Part shown: in pieces, positions 1-6,530 of the stretch
How the letters are laid out: each line of letters starts with the position of its first letter
Position numbering within the stretch: position 1 is the stretch's first letter
NCBI GenBank assembly: GCA_947458415.1
Contig: CANGZG010000052.1
Location: 1-14,172, forward strand
From: Comamonadaceae bacterium
GTDB lineage: Bacteria; Pseudomonadota; Gammaproteobacteria; Burkholderiales; Burkholderiaceae_C
DNA: 14,172 bases
Direction of reading: 5' to 3'
Made by a program: the position numbers and the translations under genes
Notes under the pieces: generated by a model
The model's input: only the letters and a program-made list of their open reading frames with translations
Told to the model about the DNA's origin: nothing
Databases searched by the model: none

Positions 1-1533
1 ACCCAGCAAGACGCCATCGGTGGCATCAGCGCCCCGCCATTGACCAAGGGTTACGCGCATTTCACCACCCGCCAAAACTTGCAATACAACTGGATCCCAC
101 TGGAAAAAAGCGCAGACGTGATGGACTTGTTGGCCAGCGTCAACATGCATGGCATCCAAACCAGTGGCAACTGCATTCGCAACATCACCAGTGACGAACG
201 CGCTGGGGTCGCGGTCGATGAAATCGTTGACCCCCGCCCCTTTGCAGAAATTCTTCGCCAATGGAGCACCCTGCATCCCGAATTCGCGTTTTTGCCTCGC
301 AAATTCAAAATCGCCATCAGTGGCGCCTTGGAAGACCGCGCCGCAACCGCTTGGCATGACGTGGGTTTGCATGTTCAACGCCATGCCGATGGCGAAGTGG
401 GTTTTCGTGTGATGGTCGGTGGAGGCATGGGCCGCACCCCGATCACTGGCAGCGTCATTCGTGAATTTTTGCCTTGGAACCAAATCCTCAATTATTTGGA
501 AGCGGTGGTGCGGGTCTACAACCGCTGGGGTCGACGCGACAACATTTACAAAGCTCGCATCAAAATTTTGGTCAAAGCCGAAGGCAAACGTTACACCGAC
601 GAAGTGGAAGCCGAATACGAACGCATACTGACCCAAGACGGCGCGCCTCACACCATCTCCCAAACAGAACTCAACCGTGTGCAAGCCAGTTTTGTGCCGC
701 CACGGTTGACAACGGATGCCTCATTGAGCGCTGAAGAAGTTCACAGCCAATTGACCAATGCCGCGGACCAAGACAAAGACTTCGCGCGTTGGTTGCAACA
801 AAATGTGGCGCCACACCGCGATCCGCATTTGCGGGTTGTCACCTTGTCTTTCAAACGTTTGGGTCAAGCACCTGGTGACGCCACCGCTGACCAATTGGAC
901 GCCGCCGCCGAATTGGCTGAGCGGTTTTCAGCGGCTGAAGCGCGTGTCAGCCATGACCAAAATCTGGTGTTGCCATGGGTCAGCGCTGAACAATTGCCAG
1001 CGTTGTATCGGGCAGCCAAAGCGCTGGGCCTGGCCAAACCCAATATCCGCATGCTCACTGACATGATTGCTTGCCCCGGCGGCGACTATTGCGCCTTGGC
1101 CAATGCACGTTCATTGCCCGTGGCCGCCGCCATCACAGAACGCTACCAAGACATGGACGAGTTGTTTGACTTGGGTGAAATTGATTTGCACATCAGCGGC
1201 TGTATCAACTCTTGTGGTCATCACCACAGTGGTCACATCGGTATTTTGGGCGTCGACAAGGATGGCAAAGAGTGGTACCAAGTCACGCTTGGCGGGTCGG
1301 ATGGCTCTGCTTTGAGCGGGGCACCGAAAGCTGGCAAGGTGGTGGGGCCGTCGTTCTCGTCGGCCGAAGTGGTCGATGTGATCGATGCCGTGTTGCAGGT
1401 TTACGCTGAACAACGCAACGACGGCGAAACTTTCATCGACGCATTCCAACGCATTGGCATTGAGCCCTTCAAATTGGCAGCGAACGCTGCACGTCATCCC
1501 AGCGATGACGAAGCCCTGACCACGGTTGATTGA
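1..1533 (+). CDS. cysI: Siroheme sulfite/nitrite reductase hemoprotein, 5' truncated by window edge
   Basis: Assimilatory sulfite reductase of the ferredoxin/nitrite-sulfite reductase family, which makes the six-electron reduction of sulfite to sulfide in the cytoplasm. The frame is open from base 1, so the true start lies upstream. The TTG at 40 is an internal codon of this frame. About 510 residues are present against roughly 560 for the family, so perhaps 50 N-terminal residues are missing. The siroheme and [4Fe-4S] ligands are visible as a C-x5-C pair (codons at 1072 and 1090, in ACPGGDYCALA) and a C-x3-C pair (codons at 1201 and 1213, in SGCINSCGHHH). The gene leads a tight run with DUF934, cysH, cysD and cysN, which argues for sulfite over nitrite as substrate. 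No cysJ flavoprotein is present, so a ferredoxin donor is likely (inference). Family assignment is firm; substrate is inferred from context. Confidence 0.92.
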   Translation, partial: TQQDAIGGISAPPLTKGYAHFTTRQNLQYNWIPLEKSADVMDLLASVNMHGIQTSGNCIRNITSDERAGVAVDEIVDPRPFAEILRQWSTLHPEFAFLPRKFKIAISGALEDRAATAWHDVGLHVQRHADGEVGFRVMVGGGMGRTPITGSVIREFLPWNQILNYLEAVVRVYNRWGRRDNIYKARIKILVKAEGKRYTDEVEAEYERILTQDGAPHTISQTELNRVQASFVPPRLTTDASLSAEEVHSQLTNAADQDKDFARWLQQNVAPHRDPHLRVVTLSFKRLGQAPGDATADQLDAAAELAERFSAAEARVSHDQNLVLPWVSAEQLPALYRAAKALGLAKPNIRMLTDMIACPGGDYCALANARSLPVAAAITERYQDMDELFDLGEIDLHISGCINSCGHHHSGHIGILGVDKDGKEWYQVTLGGSDGSALSGAPKAGKVVGPSFSSAEVVDVIDAVLQVYAEQRNDGETFIDAFQRIGIEPFKLAANAARHPSDDEALTTVD

Positions 1534-1542
1534 AAGCAGCAC

Positions 1543-1914
1543 ATGCAATTGATTTCACACACTGAACACACCACTTTGGCCTCCCCCGACTTGCTGTCCT
1601 TGGCCAACGATGCCGATCCGATGCAGCAGTCATTGCATGGCGTCAATACCATCGAATTGCATTTCCCCAAATTCACCGATGGCCGCGCGTTCAGCCAAGC
1701 ACTGATGCTGCGTCGTCGTTGCGGTTTCCAAGGCGACATTCGTGCCACCGGTGATGTGTTGGTTGACCAGCTCAGCCAAATGCAACGCTGTGGCTTCAGC
1801 AGCGCAGTTTTGCGTGCTGACCAAGACTTGGCCAAAGGCAGACAATTGCTGTCTCATTTCACCGCCTTCTACCAAGGCGATCTGGTCCAACCTCAACCGG
1901 TGTTTGCAAGATGA
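1543..1914 (+). CDS. DUF934 family protein of the cys operon
   Basis: A small cytoplasmic protein of 123 residues with no signal peptide or membrane segment. It matches the DUF934 family, which almost always sits directly after cysI in beta- and gammaproteobacteria. Its biochemical role is not established. Recognisable family features are the FPKFTDGRAFS stretch (residues about 44-54) and the following run LRRRCGFQGDIRATGDVL, then QMQRCGF. The start is 9 nt after the cysI stop, and the stop overlaps the cysH start by ATGA. This implies translational coupling and an auxiliary role in sulfite reduction or sulfate activation (inference). No metal or cofactor motif is evident apart from two scattered cysteines. 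Confidence 0.85.
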   Translation: MQLISHTEHTTLASPDLLSLANDADPMQQSLHGVNTIELHFPKFTDGRAFSQALMLRRRCGFQGDIRATGDVLVDQLSQMQRCGFSSAVLRADQDLAKGRQLLSHFTAFYQGDLVQPQPVFAR

Positions 1915-2648
1915 AACCTGTCCCCAAAGCCACCGAACTGTTGGCCAAACCCAGTCCCGATTTTGCGGACAAGCTGTCCGCCACTCAGGCATGGCTGACT
2001 CGCGCCGCTGACCAATGGCAGCCACTGAAACAAGCGTCCAGCTTGGGGGCGGAGGATGTGGTCATCACCCACCTCATCAACCGCTTGCAACTCGATATTC
2101 CCGTGTTTGTGCTCGAAACCGGCGCATTGCACCATGAAACCTTGGCTTTGCTTGAACGACTCCAAGCCCATTCGCGCGCTGCGGTTCAGGTCTACCACCC
2201 GCAGCCAGAATCTGTGATCGCCTTTGTCAAACACCCCGGTCAATCGGCCATCTACGACAGCATGGCGCATCGAAAAGCCTGTTGCGGTATTCGAAAACTC
2301 GAACCGCTGGGTCGCGCGTTGCAAGGACAAAAGGCGTGGGTCACCGGTTTGCGTCGCGAGCAATCTCAAGCCCGTGCGGATGTGTCGGCCCAAGAGGCTG
2401 ATGTGACCAACGGCGTGCCCATCGTCAAATTCAACCCGTTGGTGGAATGGACCTGGGGTGATGTGTGGCACTACATCGCCTCCAACCAAGTGGACTACAA
2501 CCCTTTGCACGATCACTTTTATCCCAGCATCGGTTGTGCACCTTGCACCCGCGCCATCAGCCTGGGAGAAGATTTCCGCGCCGGCCGCTGGTGGTGGGAA
2601 GACGAAGCGGCCAAAGAATGCGGCCTTCATGTCAAAACAAGCAGTTGA
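1911..2648 (+). CDS. cysH: Assimilatory APS reductase, [4Fe-4S] type
   Basis: Adenylylsulfate reductase of 245 residues, which reduces APS to sulfite and AMP with electrons from thioredoxin or glutaredoxin. The modified PP-loop SSLGAEDVV lies near residue 45. The iron-sulfur ligands that mark the APS-reducing branch are present: C124-C125 (KACCGIRK) and C209-x2-C212 (GCAPCTR). The catalytic cysteine is C237 in ECGLH near the C-terminus. The four cluster cysteines distinguish it from the PAPS reductase of E. coli, which lacks the cluster. The missing APS kinase domain in the downstream CysN agrees with direct APS use. The start ATG overlaps the DUF934 stop by 4 nt. The stop is 15 nt before the preferred cysD start. 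Confidence 0.93.
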   Translation: MKPVPKATELLAKPSPDFADKLSATQAWLTRAADQWQPLKQASSLGAEDVVITHLINRLQLDIPVFVLETGALHHETLALLERLQAHSRAAVQVYHPQPESVIAFVKHPGQSAIYDSMAHRKACCGIRKLEPLGRALQGQKAWVTGLRREQSQARADVSAQEADVTNGVPIVKFNPLVEWTWGDVWHYIASNQVDYNPLHDHFYPSIGCAPCTRAISLGEDFRAGRWWWEDEAAKECGLHVKTSS

Positions 2649-2663
2649 TAAGAGATGCAACCT

Positions 2664-3593
2664 ATGAATGCCCGAAACGACCACGAATTGCACTTGCTCA
2701 GCAATGCCCACTTGGATGCACTGGAAGAAGAAACCATCTTCATTCTGCGCGAAGTGGCTGCAGCGTTTGAACGCCCCACTTTGCTGTTCTCCGGCGGCAA
2801 AGATTCCTTGGTGATGCTCAAGTGCGCTGAAAAAGCCTTTGGCATCGGCCGCATCCCTTACCCCTTGCTGATGATTGACACAGGTCACAACTTTCCTGAG
2901 GTGACCGATTTTCGCGACCTGCGCGCCAAAGAACTGGGTGCGGAATTGATTGTTCGCAGTGTCGAAGACTCTATGCAGCGTGGCACGGTTCGATTGGCCC
3001 ACCCCGATGAGTCCCGCAACGTGCATCAGTCAGTCACCTTGCTGGAAGCCATTGACGAATTTCGGTTTGACGCCCTCATTGGTGGCGCGCGTCGTGATGA
3101 AGAAAAAGCCCGTGCCAAAGAACGCATCTTCAGCCACCGCGACAGCTTTGGCCAATGGCAACCCAAATCACAACGGCCAGAGCTTTGGCATTTATTCAAC
3201 ACGCGACTGCACCCGGGCGAGCATTTCAGGGTGTTTCCCATTTCCAATTGGACCGAGCTCGACGTCTGGCAGTACATTGCACGCGAACACATTGCCCTGC
3301 CATCGCTTTACTACTCGCACACGCGCGATGTGATTGAGCGCAAAGGCTTGTTGGTTCCCGTCACCCACATGACCCCGCCCCGCGATGGTGAAGTGGTGCA
3401 ACAACGGCAAGTGCGTTTCCGTACCGTGGGTGACATCACGTGCACCTGTCCGGTTGAAAGCACGGCCACCTCACCCGACGACATCGTGATCGAAACCTTG
3501 GCTGCCGATGTCAGTGAACGCGGCGCCACCCGAATGGACGATCAAACCTCCGACGCTTCAATGGAAAAGCGCAAGAAAGAAGGCTATTTCTGA
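2664..3593 (+). CDS. cysD: Sulfate adenylyltransferase subunit 2 (ATP sulfurylase small subunit)
   Basis: Catalytic subunit of the heterodimeric ATP sulfurylase, which forms APS and pyrophosphate from ATP and sulfate, driven by GTP hydrolysis in CysN. It has 309 residues from the chosen start. The PP-loop ATP-binding motif SGGKDS is at residues 43-48. The family blocks GGARRDEEKARAKERI, QRPELWH and FPISNWTELDVWQYI follow in order, and the protein ends in the typical KKEGYF. An in-frame ATG at 2655 would add three residues, but the AAGAGA ribosome site (2650-2655) abuts it and is 8 nt from the ATG at 2664, so 2664 is preferred. The stop overlaps the cysN start by one base (TGATG). Confidence 0.93.
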   Translation: MNARNDHELHLLSNAHLDALEEETIFILREVAAAFERPTLLFSGGKDSLVMLKCAEKAFGIGRIPYPLLMIDTGHNFPEVTDFRDLRAKELGAELIVRSVEDSMQRGTVRLAHPDESRNVHQSVTLLEAIDEFRFDALIGGARRDEEKARAKERIFSHRDSFGQWQPKSQRPELWHLFNTRLHPGEHFRVFPISNWTELDVWQYIAREHIALPSLYYSHTRDVIERKGLLVPVTHMTPPRDGEVVQQRQVRFRTVGDITCTCPVESTATSPDDIVIETLAADVSERGATRMDDQTSDASMEKRKKEGYF

Positions 3594-4867
3594 TGAACAC
3601 GCATACCGCGACTCGCCCTGCCCTCAAATTCATCACTTGCGGATCAGTGGACGACGGCAAGTCCACATTGATTGGTCGCTTGTTGGTTGACTCCAAATCG
3701 GTGTTGCAAGATCACTTGGCGGGCGTGCAACGCCAAGGCGAAACCGATTTGGCCTTGCTGACCGATGGTTTGTCTGCTGAACGCGAACAAGGCATCACCA
3801 TCGATGTGGCTTACCGTTACTTCAGCACCGAATCAAGAAAATTCATCATCGGAGACTCTCCCGGCCACGAACAATACACCCGCAACATGGTCACTGCCGC
3901 GTCCAGCGCAGACGCTGCGGTGGTGCTGGTGGACGCCACCAAGTTGGACTGGTCAACAGATGGTTTCAATTTACTGCCACAAACCCGTCGGCACAGCTTG
4001 TTGCTCAAACTGTTGCGCGTTCCTTCGATCGTGTTTGCCATCAACAAGTTGGATGCTGTGACCGATGCCAGTGCCGCGTTTGTGAACATCGCAGGCGCAT
4101 TGCAAGCATTTGCAGATGAAGCCGGCTTGGACATCACTGCCATCGTGCCAGTGTCAGCGCTCAAAGGTTGGAATGTGGTCAACCCACAGCCGGACTGGTG
4201 CAACTATTCAGGCCCCAGTTTGCTTCAATTGCTCGAAAGCCTGCCGGTCACTGCTTTTGAAGAAGAAGCGCCCTTGGCGTTTGCCGTTCAATGGGTGGAG
4301 AAATTCCATGACAGCGCAGACACCTCTCAAGGCCGGCGCGTGTATTGGGGTCGTGTCGGAGCAGGCGTGGCCCGTGTCGGCGACAGTGTGCGCGTGTTTC
4401 CCAGCGGCCAGACCGCCGTCATCAAGCAAGTGCTCAGCAGTGTTCGTGAACCCATCGACATCTCCGCCGGTCACAGCGCGGGCCTGGTGCTTGACCGCGA
4501 GGTCGACATTTCTCGCGGTGACTGGGTCTTGGCCCAAGCGCATGTGGCACCCTCTCAAACCACATTGAATGTCACCCTGGCTTGGCTCGACGATGAACCC
4601 TTGGTGGCGGGGCGTGTCTATTGGGCGCTGCACGGCCACCGCTGGGTCAAAGCCAAAGTGACCCGCATCGTGCACCGATTGGATGTCAACACCTTGGAGG
4701 AGCTTGACGCCACCGAACTGCCTGCCAACGCCATCGGTCATGTGCAACTGAGTCTGCAGCAACCCCTGGTGACCATGCCCTTTGAGACATCGCGCAGCTT
4801 GGGTTCATTGGTGTTGGTTGACACAGCCAGCCACAAAACATCCGCAGCGGTCATGGTCCGGGCATGA
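3593..4867 (+). CDS. cysN: Sulfate adenylyltransferase subunit 1 (GTPase)
   Basis: Elongation-factor-like GTPase of 424 residues that couples GTP hydrolysis to APS formation by CysD. The GTPase motifs are clear: G1 GSVDDGKS (17-24), the G2 region GITIDVAYRYF, G3 DSPGHEQYTRNM from residue 88 (most relatives have DTPGH), and G4 NKLD (151-154). Two EF-Tu-like beta-barrel regions follow. The length matches stand-alone CysN. There is no C-terminal CysC (APS kinase) domain, which fits a route that reduces APS directly. It is the last gene of the cys run. A 69-nt gap follows before fdxA, with no hairpin plus T-run terminator visible in it. Confidence 0.93.
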   Translation: MNTHTATRPALKFITCGSVDDGKSTLIGRLLVDSKSVLQDHLAGVQRQGETDLALLTDGLSAEREQGITIDVAYRYFSTESRKFIIGDSPGHEQYTRNMVTAASSADAAVVLVDATKLDWSTDGFNLLPQTRRHSLLLKLLRVPSIVFAINKLDAVTDASAAFVNIAGALQAFADEAGLDITAIVPVSALKGWNVVNPQPDWCNYSGPSLLQLLESLPVTAFEEEAPLAFAVQWVEKFHDSADTSQGRRVYWGRVGAGVARVGDSVRVFPSGQTAVIKQVLSSVREPIDISAGHSAGLVLDREVDISRGDWVLAQAHVAPSQTTLNVTLAWLDDEPLVAGRVYWALHGHRWVKAKVTRIVHRLDVNTLEELDATELPANAIGHVQLSLQQPLVTMPFETSRSLGSLVLVDTASHKTSAAVMVRA

Positions 4868-4936
4868 CCTGCTTCCTGCCCTAAAATGCCAGTTTTCCGA
4901 GGCCATTTCGCCCGATTGATCAACATTTGAATCACC

Positions 4937-5263
4937 ATGACCCACGTTGTTACCGAAGCCTGTATCCGTTGCAAATACACCGATTGCGTTGACGTTTGTC
5001 CCGTGGATTGTTTCCGCGAAGGCCCCAATTTTTTGACCATCGATCCAGACGAATGCATCGATTGCGCTGTCTGCATTCCTGAGTGCCCGGTCAATGCCAT
5101 TTACGCGGAAGAAGATGTGCCCGCAGACCAACAGCACATGGTTGCCTTGAATGTGGAACTTGCCCGCATCGGCTGGCCCAGCATCACCAAACGCAAAACG
5201 CCCTTGGCCGACGCCGACGACTGGAAAGACAAAACGGGCAAGCTCTCTGAGCTGGTCCGCTGA
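4937..5263 (+). CDS. fdxA: 7Fe ferredoxin ([3Fe-4S][4Fe-4S]), FdxA/FdI type
   Basis: A soluble low-potential electron carrier of 108 residues. It resembles Azotobacter ferredoxin I over its whole length, from memory of that sequence. The cysteine pattern C9, C17, C21, C25 then C40-x2-C43-x2-C46-x3-CP(50) is that of the seven-iron class. By analogy C9, C17 and C50 bind the 3Fe cluster and C21, C40, C43 and C46 the 4Fe cluster. The C-terminal tail (LPDADDW-like, here LADADDWKDKTGKLSELV) is also typical. It lies between the sulfate reduction genes and a ferredoxin reductase, so a donor role to CysI is plausible but unproven. The upstream 69-nt gap holds a TAAAAT at 4882-4887 but no convincing -35. 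Confidence 0.94.
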   Translation: MTHVVTEACIRCKYTDCVDVCPVDCFREGPNFLTIDPDECIDCAVCIPECPVNAIYAEEDVPADQQHMVALNVELARIGWPSITKRKTPLADADDWKDKTGKLSELVR

Positions 5264-5288
5264 AAGTCAAGGGCTCTGCCGGCGTGAC

Positions 5289-6326
5289 ATGAGCTCAAAT
5301 TCCTCCCCTCTTCAAACCGACGCGCTGGTCATTGGCGCAGGCCCTGTCGGTTTGTTTCAAGTCTTTGAACTGGGCCTGCAAGAAATCCATGCACACGTGG
5401 TGGATGTGTTGCCCGAAGCAGGCGGCCAATGCATGGCCTTGTACGCCGACAAACCCATTTACGACATTCCCGGCTTGCCCGCCAGCACGGGTCGCGACTT
5501 GACTCAGCGGCTGCTGCAACAAGTGTCACCGTTCAAACCGGCATTCCATTTTCAGCAGCAAGTCGCTTCACTGCAGTCACAAACCGATGGGCGCTGGTTG
5601 ATTTCAACCAACCAAGGCACGGTTTTTTTGGCAAAAACAGTGTTTATCGCTGCAGGCGTTGGTGCCTTTGTGCCTAAGACATTGCCTTTGCCGCAGCTTC
5701 AAGCGTTTGAAGGCTCACAACTTTTTCACACTTTGGCTTCCGCAACATCGGTCACGGGCCAACACTTGGTGGTTTTCGGTGGAGATGACGACGCGGTTCA
5801 ATCTGCACTCAGCGCCTTGGCGCAGTCTCCTGCCAGCGTGACCTTGGTGCATCGGCGCGGCACGCTGGACGCCGAGCCTGATGTCTTGCAAGCGTTTGAA
5901 GAAGCGGTGGCAGCGCAGCAAATCTCATTCATCACTGCACAAATTTCACAAGCTCAGGTGACACAACAACGGCTCAGCGGTTTGCAGATCGAAAAAATCG
6001 ATGGCAGTACCGACACACTGCCGTGCGACCAATTGTGGGTCATGCTAGGTTTGTCTCCCCAACTGGGCCCCTTGGCCAACTGGGGATTGGCCATGTCGCG
6101 CAAGCAGTTGACAGTCAATACTGAAGACTTCAGCACCCATGCAGCCGGCATTTACGCGGTGGGGGATATCAACACCTACCCTGGTAAGCGCAAGTTGATC
6201 GTCAGTGGTTTTCATGAAGCCACCTTGGCCGCTTTCGGCGCCGCGGCCTATTTGCGCCCCGGGCAAAAAGTTGCGCTCGAGTACACCACGGCGTCACCCA
6301 GGTTGCACCGTTTGCTGGGCGTTTGA
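5289..6326 (+). CDS. Ferredoxin-NAD(P)H reductase, thioredoxin-reductase-like
   Basis: An FAD-dependent oxidoreductase of 345 residues that likely passes electrons between NAD(P)H and ferredoxin. The FAD-binding GAGPVG is at residues 16-21, followed by the class signature GGQCMALYADKPIYDIPG. A C-terminal FAD contact (YAVGDINTYPGKRKLIVSGF) closes the fold. The CxxC redox pair of true thioredoxin reductases is absent, which defines the TrxR-like FNR group (such as Bacillus YumC). The nucleotide-binding region is unusual: GGDDDA (164-169) replaces the common GGGDSA, and HRRGTLDA (188-195) lacks the last arginine of HRRxxxR. The ATG at 5289 is chosen because an in-frame start at 5151 would lie deep inside fdxA. 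It starts 25 nt after fdxA and has a weak ribosome site. Confidence 0.88.
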   Translation: MSSNSSPLQTDALVIGAGPVGLFQVFELGLQEIHAHVVDVLPEAGGQCMALYADKPIYDIPGLPASTGRDLTQRLLQQVSPFKPAFHFQQQVASLQSQTDGRWLISTNQGTVFLAKTVFIAAGVGAFVPKTLPLPQLQAFEGSQLFHTLASATSVTGQHLVVFGGDDDAVQSALSALAQSPASVTLVHRRGTLDAEPDVLQAFEEAVAAQQISFITAQISQAQVTQQRLSGLQIEKIDGSTDTLPCDQLWVMLGLSPQLGPLANWGLAMSRKQLTVNTEDFSTHAAGIYAVGDINTYPGKRKLIVSGFHEATLAAFGAAAYLRPGQKVALEYTTASPRLHRLLGV

Positions 6327-6360
6327 GCAACCCGCACAATGGTCAGTGCATAATTCCATC

Positions 6361-6376
6361 ACTTGTTTCGACAAGT
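6361..6376 (+). promoter_or_regulatory. UUCG-capped hairpin at the 5' side of the cytX leader
   Basis: A perfect 6-bp stem ACTTGT/ACAAGT closes a TTCG loop. It ends directly before the P1 strand of the TPP aptamer. UUCG loops are unusually stable in RNA, so it may protect the 5' end or help the aptamer to fold. No T-run follows, so it is not a terminator of the upstream reductase gene. A possible -10 (CATAAT, 6349-6354) just upstream would put the transcript start near this hairpin, but no good -35 is seen. Confidence 0.6.
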
Positions 6377-6458
6377 CCGCTAGGGGTGCTGACCAATGGG
6401 TCGGCTGAGAAAGTCCCTTTGAACCTGATTGAGGTAATCCTCGCGCAGGGAAGCACGG
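6377..6458 (+). promoter_or_regulatory. TPP riboswitch (THI element)
   Basis: All conserved blocks of the thiamine pyrophosphate aptamer are present in order: GGGGTGC (6383-6389), a P3 stem GACC/GGTC (6391-6394 with 6399-6402), GGCTGAGA (6403-6410), CCCTTTGAACCTGAT (6415-6429), a P5 stem GAGG/CCTC (6431-6434 with 6439-6442) around TAAT, and AGGGAAG (6447-6453). P1 can form from CCGCT (6377-6381) and AGC plus GG (6452-6458). The element lies upstream of a thiamine-related transporter gene. Known THI elements in proteobacteria mostly repress translation when TPP is bound. The downstream hairpin over the start codon fits that mode. Confidence 0.96.
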
Positions 6459-6500
6459 CCAAAGTAGCATCCCGTTGAAGTTGCTCTGGCCTCGCCGAAC

Positions 6501-6530
6501 TGCCATTCTTTGTTTGGAAAACAAATGGCA
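6501..6530 (+). promoter_or_regulatory. cytX: Start-codon sequestering hairpin of cytX (riboswitch expression platform)
   Basis: TGCCAT (6501-6506) pairs with ATGGCA (6525-6530), and TTGTTT (6510-6515) pairs with AAACAA (6519-6524). The loop is GGA and there is a 3-nt bulge on the 5' side. The ATG of cytX (6525-6527) lies inside the stem, and the only ribosome-site-like bases (GGA, 6516-6518) form the loop. A second stem, GGCCA/TGGCC (6457-6461 with 6487-6491), lies between this hairpin and the aptamer and shares bases with P1. No T-run follows, so translational control is more likely than termination. Confidence 0.65.

Noticed and set aside
40..1533. TTG at 40 as the start of cysI
   Set aside because: The frame is open to base 1 and about 50 family residues are missing, so the gene is truncated by the window edge.
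1893..3026. 377-codon open frame on the minus strand opposite cysH and cysD
   Set aside because: Antisense shadow of two firmly identified genes. The peptide is low-complexity in character and matches no family I know.
4868..4936. Promoter for fdxA with TAAAAT (4882-4887)
   Set aside because: The -10 looks fair, but none of the 16-18 bp spacings gives a -35 like TTGACA. The TTGACA at 4818-4823 has no -10 at the right distance. Not enough to call.
5151..5288. Longer N-terminus for the ferredoxin reductase, starting inside fdxA
   Set aside because: It would overlap more than 110 bp of fdxA, and the FAD motif is at the normal distance from the ATG at 5289.
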